From an uncultured Clostridium sp. (GTDB lineage: Bacteria; Bacillota; Clostridia; TANB77; CAG-508): 5,892 nucleotides of DNA. This document shows, one piece after another, positions 1 through 5,892 of the stretch. Made by a program: the position numbers and the translations under genes. The DNA lies in assembly GCA_945874585.1 (NCBI GenBank), contig CAMCHB010000065.1:1-5892 (forward strand), in the 5' to 3' direction. How positions within the stretch are numbered: position 1 is the stretch's first letter; each line of letters starts with the position of its first letter. A model generated the notes under the pieces. It was not told the DNA's origin. It saw nothing but the letters and a program-made list of their open reading frames with translations, and did no database searches.

Positions 1-2060
1 ATGCTATAACTGCCATCCTCTTTTTGATCAATGATCCATTTTTGTGCATCGGTTCCATTTTCTTCATATAACCATACATTTGTGCCAGGTGTACGACCAC
101 CATTTTGGACATCTAAAACTTTACCAGAGTTAATGTTGTAAATGGTATAAGTTCCACTTGATTGATGATAGACCAATTGAAATTGTTGCTGATAAGACTT
201 CTCGCCAAACCATTCCCATAATTGTACATTGGCTCCATTTTCTCTTTTACCACAATCTACATCTAATGCTATATTATTTTGTGTAAACATTGTAATCTTA
301 TAAGTGCCTTCTTCAATGATTTTGTTATTTTTTTCTTTTGTCAAGGTGAATTTTTGTGTATCCCAGTTATTCCATTCATAAAGACTAACTTTTTTTCCGT
401 TAACAGCATCACCATAAGAAACTTCAATACTTGAAAAATTGATTTTCGTATTCAAGCTATATGTTCCATTATCTTCCTTTTGAATAATCCATTTTTCATC
501 ATCTGTTCCTTGTTTTGTTTTTTGAATAATTTGTGCTCCATTTTGTGCCTTTAGGTTATCAATTGCCAAAACTTTGCCTGTATAAATAGACATAATTTCA
601 TAATAACCTTCTGCATCACAGGTAAATTTAAATTTTTGTTGGTCAGCATTCAAATAATCCCATAATTGAATTTTAGCGCCATCTTCTTTGGAACCATCGG
701 TAATATCAAAAGCCGGTTTATTCTTTAAAATAGTCTCAATCTTATAAATGCCATTTGCAACAGATTGAGTAGGTTGTACGGTTCTTTTTTGTTGAAATGA
801 AAAGTTTTGCTCTTTCGTGCCAGTTAATTGATTCATCACTAACTTTGCACCATCTCCGCGTCCTTTTAACTCAATTGCATAATCTCCTATTTTTGAAACA
901 ATTACATAATGTTGGTCACTTTTTCTTTTTAAGATCCATTTCTGAGTATCTTTATCCGTGTACTCTTCTTGTATCACACTACTTCCTATTACATTTTTCG
1001 TATCAGAAACCGTTAAGGCTTTTTCTGAATAAGCAGATACTATTTTATAATAACCATCTGTTAAATGTTCAACCGTGAATTTTTGTTGAAAAGCACCAAG
1101 ATAAGACCATACTTGAAGAGGGTTTCCATTATCTTTTCGTCCATCGGTAATATCCCAGTATTGTGACTCATCTAGATGAGATTGAATCGCATAAAAACCA
1201 TTGGCTACTTCAGATTGTATAGCTGTTCTAGTTGTAAATGTAAATCTTTGGGCTGTACTATAGTTTTGTGTATGCATTTGTAATTTTAATCCATTAACCG
1301 CATTAAAGTCTGCTATATCAATAACCATGGCTGTATTGGTTTTAGCATGAATACTGTAGCTGTCATCTGTTTCCTTTTGAATGATCCATTTTTCATCATC
1401 GGTTCCTTGGGCTACTTTTTGAATAATAGCCATTCCATTTTGGACATTTTTGTTTTGGGTTGCTAATACTTTTCCTGTATAAACAGATTTTATTTCATAA
1501 AAACCATTTTTATCTGCTGTGATATCAAATTTTTGTTGCTCTGCACTCAAATAATCCCACAATTGAATCTTAGCTCCACTTTGGAAAGAACCATCTGTAA
1601 TGTCAAAAGATGGTTTATTCTTTAAAATAGTAGCAATTGAATAGGTACCATTGGCCAATTGTGTGTTATTTTCTAAATCTTGCACTGCTATATCATTCTT
1701 TGGTTCCGCTACAGTCGAATTATTGGTAATTTCTTGGGAAACATTTTCTGTTTGATGAACAGAATTATTTTCCTGATTTATCTCGTTCGAAGTAACATTT
1801 TCTATTTGGTTTCCAATGGAATTTTCAGTATTGCTGTTCGTAGCATTGGTTGGTATTTGATTTGTAACAGCATTTTCATTTTGCTCATCGTTTGTGCAAT
1901 TTTGTTTGGTTTCATTGGTCTCATTTTCTGAAAGAATTTCATTTTGCGTATTTGGGTTATGGATTTGATTTTCCAAAGCATTAACCGCTAATACAACATG
2001 ATAGTTACATAGCATAGCAAATGCCAATAAACTAATCATGATTTTTTTTATCCATTTCAT
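1..2060 (-). CDS. Secreted multi-RICIN (QxW) lectin-like protein, 3' end outside window (partial)
   Basis: The reading frame starts with ATG at 2060 and stays open to the left edge: 686 complete codons, no stop. Residues 1-25 form a signal peptide (Lys-rich start, hydrophobic core, VLA cleavage site at 23-25). Residues about 29-132 are a low-complexity spacer, roughly a quarter Asn, with Gln, Glu, Thr and Ser. Beta-trefoil RICIN modules follow at about 134-276, 283-424, 433-575 and 581 onward (cut). Each module has three repeats, the first ending QQKF (QQQF in module 4), the second QKW or EKW, the third QRF, QNF or QKF. This matches the RicinB_lectin_2 type, which usually binds carbohydrate. 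Modules 1 and 3 are close copies. It lies 20 bases after the RICIN-M14 gene, with GAGGAG 10 bases before the ATG, so it is probably co-transcribed. The missing C-terminus could hold an enzyme domain, as in its neighbour, or an anchor. Ligand unknown. The fold call is firm; the function is inferred. Confidence 0.9.
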   Translation of the reverse strand, partial: MKWIKKIMISLLAFAMLCNYHVVLAVNALENQIHNPNTQNEILSENETNETKQNCTNDEQNENAVTNQIPTNATNSNTENSIGNQIENVTSNEINQENNSVHQTENVSQEITNNSTVAEPKNDIAVQDLENNTQLANGTYSIATILKNKPSFDITDGSFQSGAKIQLWDYLSAEQQKFDITADKNGFYEIKSVYTGKVLATQNKNVQNGMAIIQKVAQGTDDEKWIIQKETDDSYSIHAKTNTAMVIDIADFNAVNGLKLQMHTQNYSTAQRFTFTTRTAIQSEVANGFYAIQSHLDESQYWDITDGRKDNGNPLQVWSYLGAFQQKFTVEHLTDGYYKIVSAYSEKALTVSDTKNVIGSSVIQEEYTDKDTQKWILKRKSDQHYVIVSKIGDYAIELKGRGDGAKLVMNQLTGTKEQNFSFQQKRTVQPTQSVANGIYKIETILKNKPAFDITDGSKEDGAKIQLWDYLNADQQKFKFTCDAEGYYEIMSIYTGKVLAIDNLKAQNGAQIIQKTKQGTDDEKWIIQKEDNGTYSLNTKINFSSIEVSYGDAVNGKKVSLYEWNNWDTQKFTLTKEKNNKIIEEGTYKITMFTQNNIALDVDCGKRENGANVQLWEWFGEKSYQQQFQLVYHQSSGTYTIYNINSGKVLDVQNGGRTPGTNVWLYEENGTDAQKWIIDQKEDGSYS
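441..737 (-). repeat. Internal direct repeat, copy 2 (RICIN module 3 of the partial gene)
   Basis: This encodes residues 442-540 and is the partner of the copy at 1338-1634. The similarity covers the first two of the three trefoil repeats and fades in the third, so the duplicated unit or later divergence does not follow the module border exactly. Module 2, between the copies, is more distant. Confidence 0.8.
1338..1634 (-). repeat. Internal direct repeat, copy 1 (RICIN module 1 of the partial gene)
   Basis: This encodes residues 143-241 of the partial RICIN protein. It aligns without gaps to the copy 897 bases further along the gene (441-737). Shared blocks include ILKNKP, FDITDGS, GAKIQLWDYL, YTGKVLA and GTDDEKWIIQKE. 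A hand count gives about two-thirds identical residues, more than seen between other modules, and the DNA is visibly alike. Confidence 0.8.
1665..1976 (-). other. Asn-rich low-complexity spacer in the partial RICIN protein
   Basis: Residues 29-132, between the signal peptide and the first trefoil, contain about 27 Asn in 104 residues plus many Gln, Glu, Thr and Ser. There is almost no aromatic residue and only one Cys. Short ENxT/ENVS/TNxx-like units recur without strict period. It is probably a flexible extracellular stalk or linker. The neighbouring RICIN-M14 protein lacks such a segment, having only about 13 residues between signal peptide and first module. Confidence 0.75.
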
Positions 2061-2070
2061 TTTTATTTCA

Positions 2071-2076
2071 CTCCTC
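2071..2076 (-). promoter_or_regulatory. Ribosome binding site of the partial RICIN gene
   Basis: GAGGAG on the minus strand lies in the 20-base gap between the RICIN-M14 stop (2081-2083) and the ATG at 2060, with a slightly long spacing of 10 bases. The gap holds no hairpin, so the two RICIN genes probably share one transcript. Confidence 0.65.
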
Positions 2077-2080
2077 TTTG

Positions 2081-4672
2081 TTAAACCTCTTCTAGCATTT
2101 TTAAAGTTGCTCGAATTAGTTTTCCAGCATAATCTCGGTTGACCACTTGTGTATGATTTTGAACTTCAGGAAGTTCCAATAACATAGCTCTTGTATTGGC
2201 AAGACTAATTGCCCAATTGATTAAATAGCCATTACCATATGTCCAAATATGCTTTGAGATGCCAAATTCATCACGGAAATAGCCTCCTAAGCCATTGTCT
2301 CCAATTGTTTCATTTAACCAACCATGGACATCAATCACCAAATTGCGACTGCCTTGATGATTTAAAATAAAATCACGTAGTTCTGAAGCTTCTGGTGCTT
2401 GAAATGGCTCTGTTCCAGTGTAATTTCTTCCTTTTCGAATAGAACTATAACCTACACTCCAGCATCGGTTCATATCAATTCCTTTATGGTTTGGTGCCCA
2501 GCTATATAAAGTGGTACGGCCTGGTCCATTATTGGTCCAACCATCGTATTGACCATCCGGATTTAAGTTTGGAAAAATATAGATGGTCCATTGATTTACC
2601 ATATCCTCTGTCATATGGTTTCGTAAATAGTCTCTTAATTGGTCCGCCATGTAGGTGAGTTCTGCTCCATCATGATCATAAGAATCCTCAAAACCATGAA
2701 TTGAAAATGTCATGAAAAGATGTTGAGAACCTTGTCCTATTTTTTCATAAGGTAAATCATATCCGCCCCAATTGGCTTGTCTCTTGCCAGAGGTTCCATA
2801 AATACCTTGTTGATCGAACTTTCGATAGCCTGGTACCAAACGAAATCTTTGTGCATTGTTTCCATTGTCCCACCACGTTTTGACATTGGTTCCATTGGCT
2901 GTACTAGCATCATTGACATCTAAACAATAGCCATTTTTCTTAGATACGAAACTATAATAATGTTCTCCTCTTTCCAGGATCATCCATAATTGATGATCGC
3001 CTCCATCGTAGCTATATTGTGCCACATTGCCACTTTCTTCTACTGTCAATACCTTTTTTGAATTTAGATTTCGAATCACATAATATTGATTGCTATAGGG
3101 TTCCACAACAAATCTTTCTTGGTTTTTGTTTTGAGGATCCCAAATTTGAACATTGGCTCCATCTGCATAAGAACCACAGTCAACATCTAGTACACGATCT
3201 TGACTTAATTTTGTTTCTATTTCAAAAGGACCATACTCCACTGCATTTACTAGCTGAAAAGAGAACTTTTGCTGTGTCACTTGCTTAGCATACCCTAGTT
3301 CGATATTAGCTCCATTTTGACTTGCATTTTGTGTTTGCAAATACAATTGATTTAATTTTGATACGATTTGGAAATAGCCATCTCCGCAATTGATCAAATA
3401 CCAGTATTGTCCGTCTTGTTCTGCATTGTCTCCCTGTTCTACATTAGCTCCAATAAATGGAACTCCATACTGCACTTGCATGCATTTTGCTGAATGCATA
3501 GCCGTCATTTTATAATAATTTTCATTGGGGACACGTGTAATATGGAACTTTTGTTGTTGTACATCTCCCCTGTCCCATATTTGTATATTCACACCATTTG
3601 CGTAACCGGCTCCATTTACATCGACCACTTTAGCATTTGGTAAAGTAATATTGTAATAACCATCTGGAAGCGACGTATCTGCCTTTTCCCCTATATTTTC
3701 ATCTACCAAAATAAAAGTATTGTGTTCTGATACTTCTCGATCGCCTAGTACCAAAGGTGTTCCATTGTTTCCATTTTCGACCGATAGACTCATATTGCCA
3801 ACTTTTGATCGAAATTGATAACAGCTAGGATTTACTTCTTGCATCGTCCATAATTGTGTATCTAAATTTTGATCCTCTTGTTGTACAATAGTTGTTCCCA
3901 AACGTGTATCTGTGCTAGTAATCGTCAATGCTTTTCCAGAATTTTTAGATATAATTTTATAGTAGCCATTTTTTTCATATTGAAGTATAAATTTTTGTTG
4001 CAATTTGCTCATGTCTTGCCACAATTGAGCTTTAGCTCCATTCGTCTGTAACCCACAATCAATATCAAAAGATTGCAACACATTCATTTTTAGTAAGATT
4101 CTATAATCGCCACTTTCCAAAACTTTCTCACCTTTTGCTGGTCCTTCTTTTTGGAAAATAAATTGTTGAGCTGTTCTATCTCCATGGCAATCCCATGCTT
4201 GCAATTTTATACCATTTTGGCAATTCCAATCTGGAACATCCACATTCATCCCGCATTTGGATTGAATATTATAGCTGCCATTTTCTTGTTTTGGGAAACA
4301 CCATAATTGTGTGTCATCATTTTTTTCGTCCTCTTGAACAATTTTAGCCCCCCATGCGGAACCATCTACCGTCAAATACTTTTTCGTTTTAACAGACTGA
4401 ATTTTGTAGTAACCATCTGACGCATAAATAATGTTAAACTTTTGTTGGTTGGCATAAAGATTTTCCCATAGCTGAATTTGAGCACTATTTTGATCAGAAC
4501 CATCTGTTATATCCCAGGCTATATTTTTATGAATAACAGATAAAAAGATATAGGTTCCTTCTTCTAATGTTTTTCCCTCTTCCATACTATCATTACTTTT
4601 AATAGCTGCATAAACAATATTGGATAATAAAACCATAACGATAAGATATATCATTAAACTTGTTTTTTTCAT
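2081..4672 (-). CDS. Secreted M14 zinc carboxypeptidase with four N-terminal RICIN modules
   Basis: This 863-residue exported protein has a signal peptide at 1-22 (VYA at 20-22). Four beta-trefoil modules lie at about 36-175, 183-323, 335-475 and 480-614, carrying regular QQKF / QLW / QxF repeat ends (for example 76-79, 121-124, 169-171). A C-terminal peptidase domain spans about 618-863. By motif, its zinc ligands are H659 and E662 (HGFE) and H783 (DVHGW). The substrate-binding residues are R719 (PGRT) and N735-R736 (GIDMNR), after NPDG at 704-707. The catalytic Glu is E833 (LLELPE). All the residues expected of M14 are there, so the enzyme should be active. The compact domain of about 245 residues resembles short bacterial M14 enzymes such as MpaA-like or gamma-D-Glu-Dap peptidases more than digestive carboxypeptidases. 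No sortase, SLH or membrane anchor is seen, so the trefoils probably hold it on a glycan. Likely substrates are peptidoglycan peptides or proteins at a glycan surface; neither is proven. Confidence 0.93.
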   Translation of the reverse strand: MKKTSLMIYLIVMVLLSNIVYAAIKSNDSMEEGKTLEEGTYIFLSVIHKNIAWDITDGSDQNSAQIQLWENLYANQQKFNIIYASDGYYKIQSVKTKKYLTVDGSAWGAKIVQEDEKNDDTQLWCFPKQENGSYNIQSKCGMNVDVPDWNCQNGIKLQAWDCHGDRTAQQFIFQKEGPAKGEKVLESGDYRILLKMNVLQSFDIDCGLQTNGAKAQLWQDMSKLQQKFILQYEKNGYYKIISKNSGKALTITSTDTRLGTTIVQQEDQNLDTQLWTMQEVNPSCYQFRSKVGNMSLSVENGNNGTPLVLGDREVSEHNTFILVDENIGEKADTSLPDGYYNITLPNAKVVDVNGAGYANGVNIQIWDRGDVQQQKFHITRVPNENYYKMTAMHSAKCMQVQYGVPFIGANVEQGDNAEQDGQYWYLINCGDGYFQIVSKLNQLYLQTQNASQNGANIELGYAKQVTQQKFSFQLVNAVEYGPFEIETKLSQDRVLDVDCGSYADGANVQIWDPQNKNQERFVVEPYSNQYYVIRNLNSKKVLTVEESGNVAQYSYDGGDHQLWMILERGEHYYSFVSKKNGYCLDVNDASTANGTNVKTWWDNGNNAQRFRLVPGYRKFDQQGIYGTSGKRQANWGGYDLPYEKIGQGSQHLFMTFSIHGFEDSYDHDGAELTYMADQLRDYLRNHMTEDMVNQWTIYIFPNLNPDGQYDGWTNNGPGRTTLYSWAPNHKGIDMNRCWSVGYSSIRKGRNYTGTEPFQAPEASELRDFILNHQGSRNLVIDVHGWLNETIGDNGLGGYFRDEFGISKHIWTYGNGYLINWAISLANTRAMLLELPEVQNHTQVVNRDYAGKLIRATLKMLEEV

Positions 4673-4678
4673 TGGTTT

Positions 4679-4683
4679 CCTCC
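4679..4683 (-). promoter_or_regulatory. Ribosome binding site of the RICIN-M14 gene
   Basis: GGAGG on the minus strand lies 6 bases before the ATG at 4672. It occupies most of the 15-base gap after the DUF2304 stop, leaving no room for a separate promoter or terminator there and so supporting co-transcription. Confidence 0.75.
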
Positions 4684-4687
4684 ATAA

Positions 4688-5047
4688 TCAATTCTTTTTT
4701 TCTTTTTTCATCTTTTCTAATTGATAGGCTAAAAGTGCATTGGTTTGAATAAGCTTTGTCACTTGCTCATGTAATTTTGAAAAAGCCACGCTAATGTAAA
4801 ATATAATTACAATGATAAGGAAAATGTAAATTAGGAATAAAGCATTGGTTGGTTCTTCAATATGCATGCCCTTAGAAAATTGGACGACAATGCTTGGAAA
4901 TATCGCACACAATAAAGTAATTACCCCAAATAATAACCACATCAATGTATACTTAAATGCTAATTTCTTTTTCCTTGTAACTGATAATATAAAAATGCAA
5001 AAAATTACAGTACAAATAATTAAAATTGTTTGTAAAATTGGATTCAA
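4688..5047 (-). CDS. DUF2304 small membrane protein, partner of the GT2 enzyme
   Basis: This 119-residue protein has three predicted membrane helices at about 4-23, 33-55 and 68-89. A charged, heptad-like tail at 90-118 is probably a cytoplasmic coiled coil ending in a Lys-rich stretch. The middle WLLFG...IFPS segment and the helix layout fit the DUF2304 family. Genes of this family usually sit beside polyprenyl-phosphate GT2 transferases; in streptococci the comparable GacJ binds GacI and raises its activity. The start is TTG at 5047, two bases after the GT2 stop, chosen because AAGGAGG lies 6-7 bases upstream and the second codon onward gives an intact first helix. The next in-frame ATG is at residue 36, which would remove helix 1. 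The tight spacing indicates translational coupling to the transferase. It ends with TGA, 15 bases before the RICIN-M14 start. The family call is by pattern and pairing, without a profile search. Confidence 0.85.
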   Translation of the reverse strand: MNPILQTILIICTVIFCIFILSVTRKKKLAFKYTLMWLLFGVITLLCAIFPSIVVQFSKGMHIEEPTNALFLIYIFLIIVIIFYISVAFSKLHEQVTKLIQTNALLAYQLEKMKKEKKN

Positions 5048-5049
5048 TT

Positions 5050-5748
5050 TTATACCTCCTTATCTTTGACAATGCATGCCAAAACAACTGCTAACCCCAC
5101 TTTAACAGCATAATAAATAGATTTTAGTGGTGTGATAGAACTAATTCCACCCTCTCGTTGTTTCATTTCCATTGGTATTTCTTTTACTTTCAGTCCATTT
5201 TTGGCAATTAACGCATTGGTTTCTGGTTCTGGATAATCCACTGGATAACGTTTGCTAAATAGAGCAATTACCCTTCTGCCTGCTGCACGATAACCAGAAG
5301 TTGTATCCTTAATTACTTTATGCGTGAATATCTTAATTAACCACGCATATAAATTGATTCCCATACGTCTCATCCAAGTAGATTGAAATCCTTCTTTTTT
5401 GATAAATCGTGAGCCAATGACTAAATCATTTCCATTTTCAATCTCTTTGACCATTTCTTTGATATATTTTGGATCATGTTGTCCATCTGCGTCCATTTGA
5501 ATGGCAACATCATAATTATTTTCATAAGCAAATTTGTAACCTGTTTGTACAGCTCCACCAATTCCTAAATTGACCGGTAAATTTACCACATTAAATTGAT
5601 TTTTTTGGCAAATTTCTTTGGTGGCATCGGTTGAACAATCATTTATAATAACATAGTCTACATCTGGGTTGGTTTCTTTTAAATGTGTGACTGTTTTTTG
5701 AATACATTCTTCTTCATTATAGGCAGGTATAATAATAAGCACTTTCAT
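5050..5748 (-). CDS. Family 2 glycosyltransferase, polyprenyl-phosphate sugar synthase type
   Basis: This 232-residue GT-A enzyme is expected to move a sugar from a nucleotide donor onto a polyprenyl phosphate at the inner face of the membrane, giving a lipid-linked sugar for later use outside. Visible motifs are PAYNEE (8-13), NDCSTD (36-41) for nucleotide binding, the DADGQHDP metal-binding stretch (86-93, DxD at 86-88), GSRF (112-115), DTTSGYRA (148-155) and the late REGG-SSI region (198-205). This set is typical of the DPM1-like/GacI-like branch. A hydrophobic stretch at about 211-227 could be a single membrane helix. Length is near that of GacI. The start is ATG at 5748 with a GAAGG-like site 9 bases upstream. 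It is the first gene of the cluster and is paired with a DUF2304 gene, as in the streptococcal Und-P-GlcNAc synthase. The sugar (GlcNAc, glucose, mannose or other) cannot be read from sequence alone. Confidence 0.9.
   Translation of the reverse strand: MKVLIIIPAYNEEECIQKTVTHLKETNPDVDYVIINDCSTDATKEICQKNQFNVVNLPVNLGIGGAVQTGYKFAYENNYDVAIQMDADGQHDPKYIKEMVKEIENGNDLVIGSRFIKKEGFQSTWMRRMGINLYAWLIKIFTHKVIKDTTSGYRAAGRRVIALFSKRYPVDYPEPETNALIAKNGLKVKEIPMEMKQREGGISSITPLKSIYYAVKVGLAVVLACIVKDKEV
5054..5060 (-). promoter_or_regulatory. Strong ribosome binding site for the TTG-started DUF2304 gene
   Basis: The minus strand reads AAGGAGGTATAAAATTG: a near-perfect anti-16S match embedded in the last codons (Lys-Glu-Val) of the GT2 gene, with GGAGG 7 bases from the TTG. 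Its quality decides the non-ATG start and suggests that ribosomes finishing GT2 reload directly onto the DUF2304 gene. Confidence 0.8.
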
Positions 5749-5788
5749 AGTTCGTTTCCTTCTCCCTTCATTCTACTTTTTCTTCTTT

Positions 5789-5817
5789 ATATTATCATAA
5801 TAATTGTTTCACGTAAA
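5789..5817 (-). promoter_or_regulatory. Candidate sigma-A-type promoter of the cluster
   Basis: On the minus strand, TTTACG (5817-5812) is separated by 17 bases from TAATAT (5794-5789). An extended-minus-10 TG sits one base before the hexamer. Each hexamer matches the consensus at four of six positions, so it is moderate, but spacing and extended element agree. Transcription would begin about 35 bases before the GT2 start codon. The AT-rich background makes chance matches easy. Confidence 0.45.
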
Positions 5818-5845
5818 GGGAAAAAAGACACTTCTTTAAATTTCC

Positions 5846-5892
5846 AAAAAAAAAACAAAACAAAGAAAATTCGAAAAATTTTGTTTGCTTTT
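5846..5892 (-). terminator. Possible Rho-independent terminator of an unseen upstream gene
   Basis: On the minus strand, an arm ending CAAACAAAATT (5887-5877) pairs, through a five-base loop, with AATTTTCTTTG (5871-5861) with one mismatch. Outer A-U and G-U pairs can lengthen the stem. Right after it comes a T-rich tract with ten consecutive T (5855-5846). The stem is nearly all A-T and so weak. It lies upstream of the candidate promoter, where the end of a preceding minus-strand gene would be expected. Confidence 0.35.

Noticed and set aside
797..1078. Plus-strand open frame of 93 codons
   Set aside because: It lies wholly antisense to the RICIN coding frame, has no ribosome binding site, and its Leu/His/Phe-rich product is the reverse-strand image of Gln/Lys/Asn-rich coding sequence.
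1680..1931. Plus-strand open frame of 83 codons, looking like a small membrane protein
   Set aside because: It is the antisense of the Asn-rich spacer: AAT/AAC codons read backwards give Ile/Phe/Val, which mimics membrane helices. No initiation signal and no independent context.
2737..2919. Minus-strand 60-codon frame inside the RICIN-M14 gene
   Set aside because: It overlaps the trefoil 4 / M14 junction in another frame, where the main frame has clear conserved motifs; there is no plausible ribosome binding site for it.
3019..3288. Plus-strand frames of 89 codons here and 60 codons at 3869-4051
   Set aside because: Both are antisense shadows of RICIN modules with low-complexity translations and no start signals.
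1..4672. Regularly repeated short motifs (QQKF, QLW and similar) as a possible CRISPR or satellite array
   Set aside because: The spacing of about 45 codons and the intact frame are explained by RICIN beta-trefoil repeats in protein; the DNA copies are too divergent for a CRISPR array.
4688..4705. A-AAA-AAG slippery heptamer in the correct frame at the end of the DUF2304 gene, which by -1 shifting would add about 27 residues
   Set aside because: The Lys-rich tail of an AT-rich gene gives such runs by chance. No upstream SD-like stimulator or stable downstream hairpin is visible, and the extension has no recognisable feature.
4845..5069. Plus-strand 74-codon frame across the GT2/DUF2304 junction
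   Set aside because: It is antisense to a well-supported gene pair, and its translation resembles no family I recognise.
5818..5845. Second hairpin (GGAAA-TTT-AAAGA / TCTTT-TTTCC) just upstream of the minus-35
   Set aside because: It needs a three-base bulge, is almost all A-T, and abuts the promoter without its own T-tract; chance pairing in an AT-rich spacer is as likely.

Overview
The window is AT-rich. All four protein genes lie on the minus strand in one tight head-to-tail cluster, with gaps of 2, 15 and 20 bases. Strong GGAGG-type ribosome binding sites, TAA/TGA stops and low-GC codon use suggest a low-GC Bacillota, probably a clostridium-like bacterium, using the standard bacterial code. 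No species can be named from this sequence. There is no sign of a phage, transposon, CRISPR array, tRNA or rRNA.

Reading in the direction of transcription (right to left), the right edge (5749-5892) holds an AT-rich hairpin plus T-tract that may terminate an unseen upstream gene. It is followed by a candidate promoter about 40-60 bases before the first gene. Gene 1 (5748-5050) is a family 2 glycosyltransferase of the polyprenyl-phosphate sugar synthase type. Gene 2 (5047-4688, TTG start) is a small three-helix membrane protein of the DUF2304 family, the usual partner of such transferases (compare GacI/GacJ of streptococci). Gene 3 (4672-2081) is a secreted 863-residue protein with four RICIN-type beta-trefoil modules followed by an M14 zinc carboxypeptidase domain whose expected catalytic residues are all present. 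Gene 4 (2060 to beyond the left edge) is a second secreted multi-RICIN protein. It has an Asn-rich spacer after its signal peptide and at least three and a half trefoil modules; its C-terminus lies outside the window.

A working model, which is inference: genes 1 and 2 make a lipid-linked sugar at the membrane for decorating a surface polymer. Genes 3 and 4 are exported lectin-like proteins that bind a glycan, possibly the cell's own decorated surface, with gene 3 adding a peptidase that could trim peptidoglycan peptides or surface proteins. The combination of a lipid-sugar synthase pair with two paralogous RICIN proteins in one apparent operon is the most notable feature. The individual families are known.
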